A stretch of 64,000 bases of DNA from the NCBI RefSeq assembly GCF_003013815.1, contig NZ_PRLH01000003.1:22692-86691 (forward strand), given 5' to 3'. A model generated the notes under the pieces. The model was given only the letters and a program-made list of their open reading frames with translations, was not told where the DNA came from and made no database searches. Source of the DNA: Cyanothece sp. BG0011. Its GTDB lineage: Bacteria; Cyanobacteriota; Cyanobacteriia; Cyanobacteriales; Microcystaceae. The position numbers and the translations under genes are program-made. Positions 8,508 through 17,619 of the stretch are shown here, piece after piece. Each line of letters starts with the position of its first letter. Positions within the stretch are counted from its first letter, which is position 1.

Positions 8508-8749
8508 AGTTACCGAGAGATTTATCAGGTCAAGAGTTAGTAAAATCCTTAAAAAAGTTAGGTTATCAAGTCAGTCATCAAACCGGTAGTCATATTCGAT
8601 TAACGACTCAACAAAAAGGAGAACATCACATTACTATTCCTGCTCATAATCCCTTAAAAGTGGGTACATTAAACGCAATTTTAAGGGATATTAGCAATCA
8701 CTTTAAACTAAATCGAGATGAATTACTTAATGAATTATTTGGAAAATAA
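8504..8749 (+). CDS. hicA: HicA-type mRNA interferase toxin (YcfA family)
   Basis: An 81-residue double-stranded-RNA-binding-fold ribonuclease of a type II toxin-antitoxin pair. It shows the family pattern: LSGQELVKSLKKLGY, then TGSHIRL with the catalytic histidine, a basic strand region, IPAHNPLKVGTLNAIL and the final helix NRDELLNELF. All key positions are intact, so it should be active. It overlaps hicB by four bases. Confidence 0.88.
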   Translation: MKLPRDLSGQELVKSLKKLGYQVSHQTGSHIRLTTQQKGEHHITIPAHNPLKVGTLNAILRDISNHFKLNRDELLNELFGK

Positions 8750-8869
8750 ATTATTAATAAGGTTATAAGAAAGACTTACGATTTTACAATGCTTTAGTAG
8801 AAAATAAGTTTTTTATGGTTTAATTAAACATGGCTTAACTGTAAACTGATATTGATTATTTTCAACATT

Positions 8870-9096
8870 ATAAGTCGCATACATTATGATATTGAGGAAT
8901 TTGACGAAGATGTTAAAACCTTAAAAGAAACAGGTTGGTTATGATTATTGTGAGTAATACTTCTCCGTTAAGTAGTTTGGCAAAGATTGATCGATTAAAT
9001 TTATTACAGATGAATTAATTTCACAAACAACGTTTAGAGTTAGCAGTGAACTATATCATTATATTCTCAAAGAAGTTAATGAAAATGATAAATAAT
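8870..9096 (+). pseudogene. Decayed UPF0175-like antitoxin and DUF3368 PIN-domain toxin remnant
   Basis: Positions 8890-8944 read SRIHYDIEEFDEDVKTLKE and end GWL-stop, like the C-terminus of UPF0175 antitoxins. The stop overlaps ATG 8941, which begins MIIVSNTSPLSSLAKIDRL, the typical DUF3368 PIN start with the catalytic aspartate position degenerate. The frame ends after 25 codons. In another frame DELISQTTFRVSSELY runs to a stop at 9094-9096 and matches the DUF3368 C-terminus. The middle, roughly 100 codons, is missing. It is a toxin-antitoxin operon broken by deletion. Confidence 0.6.
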
Positions 9097-9116
9097 AATT
9101 GATAATAAGTGTTAAT

Positions 9117-9347
9117 TCATAAAATCTGAAGAGAACGACGATGAGGTGGAACCAAATAAATTAAATAAGTTTTTCCTGACTCATTGGCAATATCTAGAAC
9201 ACATTGCAAATTTTCACCATAACTAATAATTCCTTCTTCGTTGTAAGCAATATATTGATTTTTATACAAATCTAAACCCATTTTTCGGTTAGCATTTAAC
9301 CATTTAATACTTTTCTCAGCCTGTTCTTTTGATGGAGAATTAGACAT
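9117..9347 (-). CDS. Small DUF5678-like protein
   Basis: A 76-residue soluble protein starting MSNSPSKEQAEKS. It has the pattern of DUF5678: a helix with a tryptophan, then YIAYNEEGIISYGENLQCVLDIANESGK and a closing strand YLIYLVPP. These short proteins often sit beside toxin or protease-like partners in cyanobacteria, but their function is unknown. The frame is open further upstream into the TnpB element (to 9485), which is not credible as coding; ATG 9347 fits the conserved start. A TnpB element end lies about 50 bases upstream. Confidence 0.6.
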   Translation of the reverse strand: MSNSPSKEQAEKSIKWLNANRKMGLDLYKNQYIAYNEEGIISYGENLQCVLDIANESGKTYLIYLVPPHRRSLQIL

Positions 9348-9394
9348 AATATAATATCGTACTTCTATTAAACTTTTTAAAATATCACACGAAC

Positions 9395-10760
9395 GACTGA
9401 CTGCTTCATGAAACCTAGACAAACCTGGACAGGCTTGTTGTTCAATTCCTGCTTCAACCAAGGGAGACGGCTCCTTCTTGTCCACAGGCGTTCACCGATA
9501 AGCCATCGGCATTCTTGATCCAACCTTCGATATTTTTTGAGGCGTTGAGATCCCTGTCCATAACTTGGCCACAATTTTGACAATAATAAACTCTTTCAAA
9601 TAAGGGCATATCTTGTATATTTCCGCAGACTGAACAAGTTTTTGAACTGGGGAACCACCTATCTACTATGGTTAACAAAAAGCCAAAACATTCTTGTTTA
9701 TAACTCAACAATTCTCGAAAACGATACAATCCTAAATTAGATAAGGCATCGGATAATTTGTGGTTAGCCATCATCCCTTTTATGTTTAAATCTTCTATGA
9801 GAATATGTTGATAAGTTTTGGCCAATAATGTGGTGGTTTTTTGCAGAAAATCTTCTCGAATGTTGGTTATTCTTTTATGCTTTTTTCTTAGTTTCTGGTA
9901 ATATTTAACCGCATTTTTAGATGCAGAGATTCCAGAACGACGGTTGCTGTGTACCTTATTTCTGTTTCTCCATTGTATCTTTCCTAGCTTGGTTTTCGCT
10001 TTTTTGATGGAAGATGGAGCCTCCAAGGTGTTTCCGTCACTAAGAGTGGCAAAAGTTTTTATTCCTAAGTCAATTCCTACTTTTTTATGGCAGTGTTTCA
10101 TCTCAGGTCTTTTACAAGCTGAAACGGCAAAACTTATATACCATTTCCCTGCAGACCTCGATATAGTAAAGGTTTGAGAAACACAGTTATAAGGGATAGC
10201 CTCTTTTAATCTGAATGTTCCCAAAGTAGGAATTTTTATCTTTTTTCCCTCCTTGACTAATACCTTACCGTTAGAACTATCTACTGTAAAACTACAGTGA
10301 TCTTTCTTCTTTTTAAAACGAGGTAAGTCTGCTTTTATTTTAGGCTCTCTCCAACGGGAAAATGCTTTTTTCAAGTCCCTAAAAGCATTCTGATAAATGC
10401 GAGATGAATATTTATTTGTCCATAAATATTCTGTTTGCTTTTTAGTAATGTTTGTAAAGACTTTCTTGATAGCATCTAACCGTTTTGAGTCACTGCCAGA
10501 AATTTCGGGAATATCCCAGGTGGATTTGAGTAAAGATAAGCCATGATTGTATACAAAGCGAGAAAAGCCAGCACAGCCAGCAAAAAAGCTCTTTTCTTTG
10601 TTATTCAGCTTTAATTCTCTCTTAATTGCGTACATGATTAGCTCTTTTGTAATGTTTTGACACTAACTCCTGCTAAATCGGCAAATTCACTTGGTCTATA
10701 GTGCATCCTAGACATTCTGTATAGGTATGTCGAGTATTGTACAGGTTTTTGTCTTCTAGA
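9395..10760 (-). mobile_element. IS200/IS605-family element carrying only tnpB
   Basis: The tnpB gene occupies almost all of it. After the stop (reading leftward) comes the usual right-end region with a guide-RNA-like tail, ending near the TTTCATGAAGCAG sequence around 9405-9417. Left-end material extends beyond the tnpB start to about 10760. No tnpA is present, so the element depends on a transposase elsewhere. Both limits are approximate. Confidence 0.6.
9454..10635 (-). CDS. tnpB: RNA-guided endonuclease TnpB
   Basis: A 393-residue TnpB of the IS605/IS1341 group, the family of transposon-encoded RNA-guided nucleases ancestral to Cas12. The RuvC-like residues are all present: D189 (GIDLGIK), E281 (ILIEDLN) and D362 (DRDLNAS). 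The zinc finger has C334, C337, C352 and C355. The N-terminal wedge/REC region is complete. It is therefore probably active. The 3' end of the gene and the element end downstream should make the guide RNA. It sits between accessory genes and btpA. Confidence 0.93.
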   Translation of the reverse strand: MYAIKRELKLNNKEKSFFAGCAGFSRFVYNHGLSLLKSTWDIPEISGSDSKRLDAIKKVFTNITKKQTEYLWTNKYSSRIYQNAFRDLKKAFSRWREPKIKADLPRFKKKKDHCSFTVDSSNGKVLVKEGKKIKIPTLGTFRLKEAIPYNCVSQTFTISRSAGKWYISFAVSACKRPEMKHCHKKVGIDLGIKTFATLSDGNTLEAPSSIKKAKTKLGKIQWRNRNKVHSNRRSGISASKNAVKYYQKLRKKHKRITNIREDFLQKTTTLLAKTYQHILIEDLNIKGMMANHKLSDALSNLGLYRFRELLSYKQECFGFLLTIVDRWFPSSKTCSVCGNIQDMPLFERVYYCQNCGQVMDRDLNASKNIEGWIKNADGLSVNACGQEGAVSLG

Positions 10761-10878
10761 AAAAGCTCCTGATTACAATATAACACCCTATTCCCCTGTA
10801 CCCCTGATAAGGTACAATGGCTAATCGGAGCTAAATTTCAGATGGCATCAACCGTAGTCGACCGTTAGGTAGATAAGT

Positions 10879-11727
10879 GTGGACTTGACTCAAATATTCA
10901 ACACAACCAACCCAGTTATTGGGGTCGTTCATCTGCTGCCCTTACCCACGTCACCCCGTTGGGGAGGGAGTTTAACCGCAGTCATTGAACGGGCCGAACA
11001 AGAAGCCACCGCCCTGGCCGCCGGGGGAGTTGATGGTATTATCGTAGAAAACTTTTTTGATGCCCCTTTCACCAAAGAAAAGGTCGATCCGGTGGTCATC
11101 AGCGCCATGACATTGATTGTCGATCGCATCAAAAACTTAGTGGTGGTTCCTGTCGGCATCAACTTGTTAAGAAATGACGCAGTAGGGGCAATGGCGATCG
11201 CTTCGACCATCAATGCTCAATTTATCCGTGTCAACGTCTTAACGGGTATTATGGCCACGGATCAGGGGTTAATTGAAGGGAACGCCCATGAATTACTGCG
11301 CTATCGTCGCCAGTTAGACGCAGATGTGGCCATTTTAGCCGATGTTTTGGTGAAACACGCCCGCCCCCTGGGAACCCCCAACCTTACCACCGCCGTCCAA
11401 GATACCATTGAACGAGGACTGGCCGACGGGGTTATTCTCTCAGGATGGGCAACCGGCAGCCCCCCCAGTCTCGAAGATTTAGAACTGGCCACCGCAGCCG
11501 CCCAAGGAACCCCCGTATTTATTGGCAGTGGGGCAGATTGGGACAATATTGGTAAATTGATGACAGCAGCCGATGGAGTAATTGTCGCCAGTTCCCTCAA
11601 ACGTAATGGCAAAATTAGCGAACCGGTTGATCCTATCCGAGTTGCCCAGTTTGTCGAAGCCGCCAAAGAAGTGAGCCTATCTAAAGAAAAAACAAAATCT
11701 CAGCAACCTTTAAAGTTGAGATCCTAA
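10879..11727 (+). CDS. btpA: BtpA family protein, photosystem I biogenesis
   Basis: A 282-residue TIM-barrel protein of the BtpA/SgcQ family. In Synechocystis BtpA is a thylakoid-associated factor needed to stabilise the photosystem I reaction-centre subunits. Family features are the opening IGVVHLLPLPTSPRWGG, GVDGIIVENFFDAPF, the INLLRNDA strand, RVNVLTGIMATDQG, and the C-terminal phosphate-site-like IGSGADWDNI and DGVIVASSLKRNG. The start is GTG at 10879. The VKOR fusion gene follows 48 bases later, an arrangement that links assembly and thiol oxidation. Confidence 0.92.
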   Translation: MDLTQIFNTTNPVIGVVHLLPLPTSPRWGGSLTAVIERAEQEATALAAGGVDGIIVENFFDAPFTKEKVDPVVISAMTLIVDRIKNLVVVPVGINLLRNDAVGAMAIASTINAQFIRVNVLTGIMATDQGLIEGNAHELLRYRRQLDADVAILADVLVKHARPLGTPNLTTAVQDTIERGLADGVILSGWATGSPPSLEDLELATAAAQGTPVFIGSGADWDNIGKLMTAADGVIVASSLKRNGKISEPVDPIRVAQFVEAAKEVSLSKEKTKSQQPLKLRS

Positions 11728-11775
11728 GCCCTTGCTAAAATCAAGGATAATTGATTGCTAAATTAAAAAACGATT

Positions 11776-12762
11776 ATGATTCGTAGTAGACGTTCAGTTC
11801 CTTGGATTCATCGTTGGTCTCGTCCGATGATTGGGGCGATCGCCATTGCCGGGGCTATTTTAACCGCTTATCTTACCATTACTAAATTAACCGGGGGAGA
11901 AGTGGCTTGTGGTGCCACCAGTGATGCCGCCACCATGGCCAGCAGTTGTAAAGGAGTCCTCGATAGTCCTTATGCCACGGTGTTTGGCTTACCCTTAAGT
12001 TTATTCGGATTTTTGGCCTATGGTAGTATGTCCGTTGCTTCTCTGGGGCCGTTATTGGTTAAACCTGACAAGAAAAAAAGCGTTAGAAAACAACTCGATG
12101 AATGGACTTGGTTGTTCCTCTTAGCCGGGGGAACTGCTATGGCCGTTTTTAGTGGTTATTTAATGTATATTCTAGCCACAGAATTACAATCGGTTTGTTA
12201 CTATTGTATCGGTTCGGCCTTGTTTTCCTTAAGTTTAATGGGTTTAAGTATTTTTGGCCGGGAATGGGAAGAAGTGGGTCAACTTTTCTTTATTCCTATC
12301 GTTGTAGCTATGATTACGTTAGTAGCAACCCTAGGAATTTATGCACCCCTGAAGCAACCCACCAACGCCGATGGCCGTATTCTCATCGAAACCCCCACCA
12401 CACGACCAACTCCCCCCTATGGTTGGGAAGTCACCACCGAGTCAGGCCCATCAGAAATTGAACTGGCCAAACATTTAACTTCTGTGGATGCAAAAATGTA
12501 TGGCGCGTTTTGGTGTCCTCATTGTTACGAACAAAAAGAAGTTTTAGGTCAAGAAGCTGCTCAAGAAATTACTTATATTGAATGTGATCCCAGTGGGAAA
12601 AATCCCCAACCGGATGCTTGTCAAGCTGCTGAAATTCGATCCTATCCCACTTGGGAGATTAATGGAGAAAAATTATCCGGGGCGCAACTTCCTGAAACCT
12701 TAGCCGAAGAGACGGGTTACACAGGACCAACAGACTGGAAATATACCATTCCTGGACGTTAA
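11776..12762 (+). CDS. VKOR-thioredoxin fusion, thiol oxidoreductase
   Basis: A 328-residue membrane protein that makes disulfide bonds in exported or lumenal proteins, passing electrons to quinone. Residues 15-190 are the VKOR domain with hydrophobic segments: loop cysteines C45 and C58, and the quinone-side pair C141-Y-Y-C144. Residues about 235-320 are a thioredoxin-like domain with C247-P-H-C250 plus C270 and C282. This is the bacterial fusion type known as LtoA/SynVKOR in cyanobacteria. It follows btpA; LtoA mutants are affected in photosystem II, so both genes serve photosystem assembly. Confidence 0.92.
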   Translation: MIRSRRSVPWIHRWSRPMIGAIAIAGAILTAYLTITKLTGGEVACGATSDAATMASSCKGVLDSPYATVFGLPLSLFGFLAYGSMSVASLGPLLVKPDKKKSVRKQLDEWTWLFLLAGGTAMAVFSGYLMYILATELQSVCYYCIGSALFSLSLMGLSIFGREWEEVGQLFFIPIVVAMITLVATLGIYAPLKQPTNADGRILIETPTTRPTPPYGWEVTTESGPSEIELAKHLTSVDAKMYGAFWCPHCYEQKEVLGQEAAQEITYIECDPSGKNPQPDACQAAEIRSYPTWEINGEKLSGAQLPETLAEETGYTGPTDWKYTIPGR

Positions 12763-12770
12763 TGATGGGG

Positions 12771-12808
12771 TAGGGGTTGAATAATATTCAACCCCTACAG
12801 GGGTTTTA
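12771..12808 (+). terminator. Hairpin terminator after the VKOR gene
   Basis: A perfect 12-base stem, TAGGGGTTGAAT with its complement at 12786-12797 and a 3-base loop, followed by CAGGGGTTTTATTT. The second arm can also pair with the AGGGGTT after it. The T run is short, so efficiency is uncertain. Confidence 0.6.
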
Positions 12809-12832
12809 TTTGACAAAATTTCAAGGTAGAAA

Positions 12833-13264
12833 ATGATGCAATTTGGTGAATCGGTTCCTGATAATGCAGAAAATCAATGGCGATATCAATTAGACCGTTT
12901 TGTAACAGAAAATAAACAAGATTTAGCAGCCTTAGCCTACGGCTTAAAAAAGGAATGGGAAGATAATAATGATGTTTTAGGCATTGATTTAGAACCGGAA
13001 CCCCATTTTATTCGTTGTTCTCGTCAATCCTTAGAACAATTAAATCGCAATGTTGAAGGGAAAATACAAGAAATTTTAGGTATTTTTGATAATTATAATG
13101 CTCAAGAAGAAGTAGCAATGATTGCTATTAATAAGGGTCAAATTAAATTAATATATTATAAGTCTGATCCTGTTCCGCCTGTTTGTTTTGAGGAAAAAGA
13201 ATCAGATGTAGATAATTTAATTGAAGAACTTGAAACTACAATGAAAGCAATAAAATGGTATTAA
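12833..13264 (+). CDS. Conserved cyanobacterial hypothetical protein
   Basis: A 143-residue acidic soluble protein: a leading helix (WRYQLDRFVTENKQDLAALAYGL), a central CSRQSLEQLNRNVEGKIQEIL helix, two strands VAMIAINKGQIKLIYYK and a C-terminal acidic helix. No signal or membrane segment. I do not recognise a domain. It stands upstream of a toxin-antitoxin pair but has no feature of that kind. ATG 12836 would serve equally well as start. Confidence 0.6.
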   Translation: MMQFGESVPDNAENQWRYQLDRFVTENKQDLAALAYGLKKEWEDNNDVLGIDLEPEPHFIRCSRQSLEQLNRNVEGKIQEILGIFDNYNAQEEVAMIAINKGQIKLIYYKSDPVPPVCFEEKESDVDNLIEELETTMKAIKWY

Positions 13265-13307
13265 ATCTATAAAAGATAATTCAACTCAAAAATTAGGTGT
13301 TATTATT

Positions 13308-13517
13308 ATGAACTCAAATAATATTCAATATGTATCAAACGAACAAGGAAAAACCGTTGCCGTTATTGTTCCTATTGAAGTATGGCGTGAGATAGAATCA
13401 GAAAAAGAAACCGCTTACTTATTGAAAAGTCCAAAGATGAAACAGCGTCTTTTAGAAGCTAAAAACCGTCAAGATGGTATAACATTAGAGGAAGTCTGTG
13501 AAAAACTTGGAATTTGA
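13308..13517 (+). CDS. Phd/YefM-like antitoxin
   Basis: A 69-residue protein with the prevent-host-death pattern: a short N-terminal strand region QYVSNEQGKTVAVIVPIEVWREIE, then a helical, basic C-terminal half ending in GITLEEVCEKLGI. It should neutralise the YoeB-like toxin and repress the operon. Its end overlaps the toxin start by 20 bases, which indicates coupled translation. Confidence 0.8.
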   Translation: MNSNNIQYVSNEQGKTVAVIVPIEVWREIESEKETAYLLKSPKMKQRLLEAKNRQDGITLEEVCEKLGI

Positions 13518-13755
13518 TGCTGATGCTTTTGAAGACTTAGCTTGGTGGGTTAAACATGATCGTAAACAAGCGTTAAAAATCATAAAACTTATACAAGAAG
13601 TACAACGAAACCCCTTTGAAGGTATTGGTAAACCAGAAAGATTAAAACATGATTTATCGGGTTGTTGGTCAAGAAGAATTAATCAAGAAAACCGTTTAGT
13701 TTACCAAGTTTTAGATAATAAAATTAGAATTCTTGCCTGTCGATATTATTATTAA
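13498..13755 (+). CDS. yoeB: YoeB/Txe-family ribosome-dependent mRNA interferase toxin
   Basis: An 85-residue RelE-fold toxin beginning at GTG 13498. It has the YoeB core NPFEGIGKPERLKHDLSGCWSRR, with the catalytic glutamate (KPE) and the arginine in NRLVYQ. The C-terminus reads CRYYY where E. coli YoeB has CRYHY, so the histidine at the known catalytic position (H83 in E. coli) is tyrosine here, which may weaken RNA cleavage. It overlaps the antitoxin gene and converges on the DUF29 gene with the stop codons overlapping. Confidence 0.88.
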   Translation: MKNLEFDADAFEDLAWWVKHDRKQALKIIKLIQEVQRNPFEGIGKPERLKHDLSGCWSRRINQENRLVYQVLDNKIRILACRYYY

Positions 13756-14219
13756 TTATCCTGGGGTAAAAAATCAAAGTCTAGAGTTTCTTTTGTGGTA
13801 AAAGGACTTATATTAGGAAAATCTTCAAGGGGTAAACCTGTTTCTATACTTGCTTGTTTCACTGCATATTGATAACATTCGTCAAAAACCTCCTCATAAT
13901 AACGTTTTAAACTCGGACTTGTTTTGAATGTTTTGGTTAAACGACGGCGATGTTCAAAAATAGAAGATAACCAACTCCTTGAACGTTTTTGTGGTTGATA
14001 TTTATATTTTAATAAGTGCATTAATACCACAATCAGATTACTTTCAAGACTATGTTTTTCACTTCTTCCCATTGCTTCTATTTCTTCAATTAAATTATCA
14101 TAATCTAAATTCTCAAGTTGACGATTTTTTAAGAGTTCTGCTGTTGTTTCTAACCATAAACAAAAATCCTCTTCATAAAGGGTAGCCTTATCTACATTTA
14201 TATTAGTTGTCATAATCAT
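13752..14219 (-). CDS. DUF29 domain protein
   Basis: A 155-residue helical protein of the DUF29 family, abundant in cyanobacteria and of unknown function. Family landmarks: LYEEDFCLWLETTAELLKNR, LDYDNLIEEIEAMGRSEK, then SNLIVVLMHLLKYKYQPQKRSRSW and the tail around LPLEDFP. ATG 14213 (MTTNINVDK) is an alternative start. Its last bases overlap the end of yoeB tail to tail. Confidence 0.85.
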   Translation of the reverse strand: MIMTTNINVDKATLYEEDFCLWLETTAELLKNRQLENLDYDNLIEEIEAMGRSEKHSLESNLIVVLMHLLKYKYQPQKRSRSWLSSIFEHRRRLTKTFKTSPSLKRYYEEVFDECYQYAVKQASIETGLPLEDFPNISPFTTKETLDFDFLPQDN

Positions 14220-14426
14220 TAAAACCTCTATTTTTCAGCTTAACTCTATCTACAATTATGGCATAACTGAAACTAATGACACTCATATTAATCAACTTTT
14301 TTAACCCCTATAATATAAGTCTATCAATTCTAAATTCGCGCATTCTAAATTCTAAATTCAACATATCCCCGATGATATGGCACAATTTAACAAGGATAAC
14401 GATTAACACACCCACTTTTATTGTCC

Positions 14427-17150
14427 ATGACCGCAAACATACCCGAACTACCCACCCAATACGACCCCAAAACCACAGAAAGCAAATGGCAAGACGCATG
14501 GGACACCCATCAAGTCTTTAAAGCAGACAACAGCAAAGACGGGAAAACCTATTGCATTGTCATCCCTCCCCCCAACGTTACCGGAACCCTTCACATGGGC
14601 CATGCGTTTGGTGATTGTCTCATGGATGTATTGGTGCGCTATCATCGGATGTGTGGTTATAACACCCTCTGTCTTCCTGGAACCGACCATGCAAGTATTG
14701 CAGTTCATACGATCTTAGATAAACAGCTAAAAGCAGAAGGTATCACCCGTAAGGATATTGGACGGGAAAAATTCTTAGAAAAAGCGTGGCAATGGAAGGA
14801 AGAATCTGGGGGTAAAATTGTTAACCAGATGAAAAGAATCGGCCTGTCTGCTGACTGGTCACGGGAACGGTTTACCCTGGATGAAGGATTATCAAAAGCA
14901 GTAAGAACGGCCTTTGTAAAACTCTACGAAGCGGGATTAATTTATCGGGGTAATTATTTAGTTAACTGGTGTCCTGCTTCTCTCTCTGCTGTGTCAGATG
15001 TAGAAGTAGAAAGTAAAGAGGTCGAAGGTCATTTATGGCACTTTCGTTATCCCTTAAGCGACGGTAGCGGTCATGTTGAAGTAGCCACCACCCGACCAGA
15101 AACCATGTTAGGAGATACAGGAGTAGCGGTTAATCCTAATGATGAAAGATACAAAAATTTGCTCGGAAAAACCATAACATTACCTATAGTTGGGCGAGAA
15201 ATACCTATCTTTGCTGATGAATTAGTTGATCCTGAATTTGGTACAGGTTGTGTTAAAGTTACACCTGCTCATGACCCTAATGATTTTGAGATGGGAAACC
15301 GTCACAAGTTGCCGTTTATTAATATTATGAATAAAGATGGGACACTTAACGAAAATGCAGGAATATTTGAAGGACAAGATCGTTATGTAGCCCGTAAAAA
15401 TGTCATTAAAAAGTTAGAAGAAGAAGGCTTTTTAATTAAAACAGAAAAATATACTCACACCGTTCCTTATAGCGATAGGGGGAAAGTTCCTGTTGAACCC
15501 TTATTATCCACACAATGGTTTGTCAAAATTGAACCCTTAGCCCAAAAAGCCTTAAAATGTTTAGACGAAAATAATTCCCCTCATTTTGTACCCCAAAGAT
15601 GGGAAAAAGTTTATCGAGATTGGTTAGTTAAACTAAAAGATTGGTGTATTTCCCGTCAATTATGGTGGGGTCATCAAATTCCTGCATGGTACGTCATCAG
15701 CGAAACCAATGGAGAAATTACCGATAACACCCCTTTTATTGTGGCGCATTCAGAAGAAGAAGCCTTAGAAAAAGCCAAAAAAGACTATGGTGATAACATC
15801 AAATTAGAACAAGATCCCGATGTTTTAGATACTTGGTTTTCTTCCGGTTTATGGCCCTTTTCAACCTTAGGCTGGCCCGAAAATGCCCAAGATTTAAACA
15901 CTTATTATCCTACCAGTACCCTTGTTACTGGATTTGATATTATCTTCTTTTGGGTGGCCAGAATGACCATGATGGCGGGCTATTTTACCGATGAAATGCC
16001 CTTCAAAGATGTCTATATTCATGGCTTAGTGAGGGATGAAAACGGTAAAAAAATGTCTAAGTCTGCTAACAATGGTATTGATCCTTTAATCTTAATTGAA
16101 AAATATGGGACTGATGCCCTACGTTATACCCTCATTCGAGAAGTCGCTGGCGCAGGGCAAGACATTAGCCTACAATACGATCGCAAAACCGACCAATCCG
16201 AGTCCGTCGAAGCCTCTCGAAATTTCGCCAACAAACTTTGGAACGCGGCCCGGTTTGTAATGATGCACCTTAAAGGAGAAACCCCCCAAAGTTTAGGCAC
16301 ACCTGAAATAGATAAACTAGAATTATCGGATAAATGGATACTCTCACGGTTCCATCAAACAGTCCAACAAACCAAAGACGATATTGAAGCCTATGGCTTA
16401 GGAGAAGCCGCTAAAGGGCTGTATGAGTTCATTTGGGGAGACTTTTGTGACTGGTATATTGAACTGGTGAAAACGCGCCTCTGGGATGAAACCCCCTCCC
16501 GTGACGTTGCCAGACAAACCTTAGCCTATGTACTGGATGGTACATTAAAGCTACTCCATCCCTTCATGCCTCATATTACCGAAGAAATCTGGCAAACCCT
16601 CACCCAAAGCAACGGTGAATTTATCGCCCTACAAGCCTATCCAGAGGTCAATAATAGCCTCATTAACCCTGACTTAGAAGACTCCTTTACCCTCTTATTT
16701 GAGACCATTCGCACCCTCAGAAATATGCGGGCCGAGGCCGATATTAAACCAGGGGTTAAGGTTTCCGTAATCTTACAGAGTGAAAGTGAGCAAGAACGGT
16801 CTATCCTAGAATCGGGTCGAAAATATATCCAAGACTTAGGGAAAGTGGAAAACTTAACCATTACTGCCCAATTAGAACAACAGACGGAACAAGTCGTTGC
16901 TGGAGTCGTCGGAACCATACAGGCCCTAATTCCTCTCTCGGGTGTCGTTGATATTGCTAGTCTTCGAGCCAAATTAGAGAAAAATTTAGGTAAAATTGAG
17001 GCTGAGATCAAATCTCTTTCAGGTCGACTCAACAACCCGGGTTTTGTCAATAAAGCCCCCGAAGACGTTGTTCAAGGCGCAAGAGATGCTTTAGCAGAAG
17101 CCGAAAAACAAGCCGAAATTTTACGCGAACGTCTTAAGCGTCTGCAATAA
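14427..17150 (+). CDS. valS: Valyl-tRNA synthetase
   Basis: A 907-residue class I synthetase that charges tRNA-Val. Signature HMGH is at 56-59 and KMSKS at 542-546. The connective editing domain (with [19 protein letters not shown]) lies at about 220-350. The anticodon-binding helical region follows, and the last 70 residues form the charged coiled coil typical of bacterial ValRS ([18 protein letters not shown]). ATG 14427 is preferred to a TTG six bases upstream. Length is normal for cyanobacteria. The leader holds ATTCTAAATTCTAAATTC direct repeats but no recognised regulatory element. Confidence 0.97.
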   Translation: MTANIPELPTQYDPKTTESKWQDAWDTHQVFKADNSKDGKTYCIVIPPPNVTGTLHMGHAFGDCLMDVLVRYHRMCGYNTLCLPGTDHASIAVHTILDKQLKAEGITRKDIGREKFLEKAWQWKEESGGKIVNQMKRIGLSADWSRERFTLDEGLSKAVRTAFVKLYEAGLIYRGNYLVNWCPASLSAVSDVEVESKEVEGHLWHFRYPLSDGSGHVEVATTRPETMLGDTGVAVNPNDERYKNLLGKTITLPIVGREIPIFADELVDPEFGTGCVKVTPAHDPNDFEMGNRHKLPFINIMNKDGTLNENAGIFEGQDRYVARKNVIKKLEEEGFLIKTEKYTHTVPYSDRGKVPVEPLLSTQWFVKIEPLAQKALKCLDENNSPHFVPQRWEKVYRDWLVKLKDWCISRQLWWGHQIPAWYVISETNGEITDNTPFIVAHSEEEALEKAKKDYGDNIKLEQDPDVLDTWFSSGLWPFSTLGWPENAQDLNTYYPTSTLVTGFDIIFFWVARMTMMAGYFTDEMPFKDVYIHGLVRDENGKKMSKSANNGIDPLILIEKYGTDALRYTLIREVAGAGQDISLQYDRKTDQSESVEASRNFANKLWNAARFVMMHLKGETPQSLGTPEIDKLELSDKWILSRFHQTVQQTKDDIEAYGLGEAAKGLYEFIWGDFCDWYIELVKTRLWDETPSRDVARQTLAYVLDGTLKLLHPFMPHITEEIWQTLTQSNGEFIALQAYPEVNNSLINPDLEDSFTLLFETIRTLRNMRAEADIKPGVKVSVILQSESEQERSILESGRKYIQDLGKVENLTITAQLEQQTEQVVAGVVGTIQALIPLSGVVDIASLRAKLEKNLGKIEAEIKSLSGRLNNPGFVNKAPEDVVQGARDALAEAEKQAEILRERLKRLQ

Positions 17151-17185
17151 TAAAGATTACCACCGCGCCAACCCCGTAACCCACT

Positions 17186-17599
17186 ATGCTGCACTTAGCC
17201 CAAGTGAAAAAAAATCCCGACTCAGGCGAGATGGAACTGCTGTTGCTGGCACGCCAAACATCCCAACACCTTTGGGATATGATGTCTAATAAAGTGATCT
17301 CCTGTACTATCCCTATGTCTTTTAGGGATGGGGTTTTAGTCTTGGTCAAGTTAGGGGATGATCACGAAATTCTAGAAGTTCAAGAGGCAAAAGACTGGGT
17401 TATGGGGTTAGTTGAAACCTATTTAACCAATGGTGCAATTACCCCTGAATGGGTTCAAAAAGAACAAGAAAAAGTAGAACAATGGCGACAGGAAATTACA
17501 GCGAAAAGCCTTGATTTAACTCGTCGTCAATTAGAATTAGAAACGCAAAAAGAACAATTACAAGAATTAGAAGAAAAGTTAAAAAATGGTGAAGAATAA
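17186..17599 (+). CDS. Conserved cyanobacterial protein with C-terminal coiled coil
   Basis: A 137-residue soluble protein. Residues 1-85 look alpha/beta (LHLAQVKKNPDSGEMELLLLA, GVLVLVKLGDDHEILEVQEA). From about 92 to the end a highly charged Gln/Glu/Leu helix should form a coiled coil. The function is unknown to me. It lies between valS and rsmD, same strand, with 35- and 20-base gaps, so co-transcription is likely. Confidence 0.7.
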   Translation: MLHLAQVKKNPDSGEMELLLLARQTSQHLWDMMSNKVISCTIPMSFRDGVLVLVKLGDDHEILEVQEAKDWVMGLVETYLTNGAITPEWVQKEQEKVEQWRQEITAKSLDLTRRQLELETQKEQLQELEEKLKNGEE

Positions 17600-17619
17600 C
17601 GAGTTAATTGTGAATAAAA

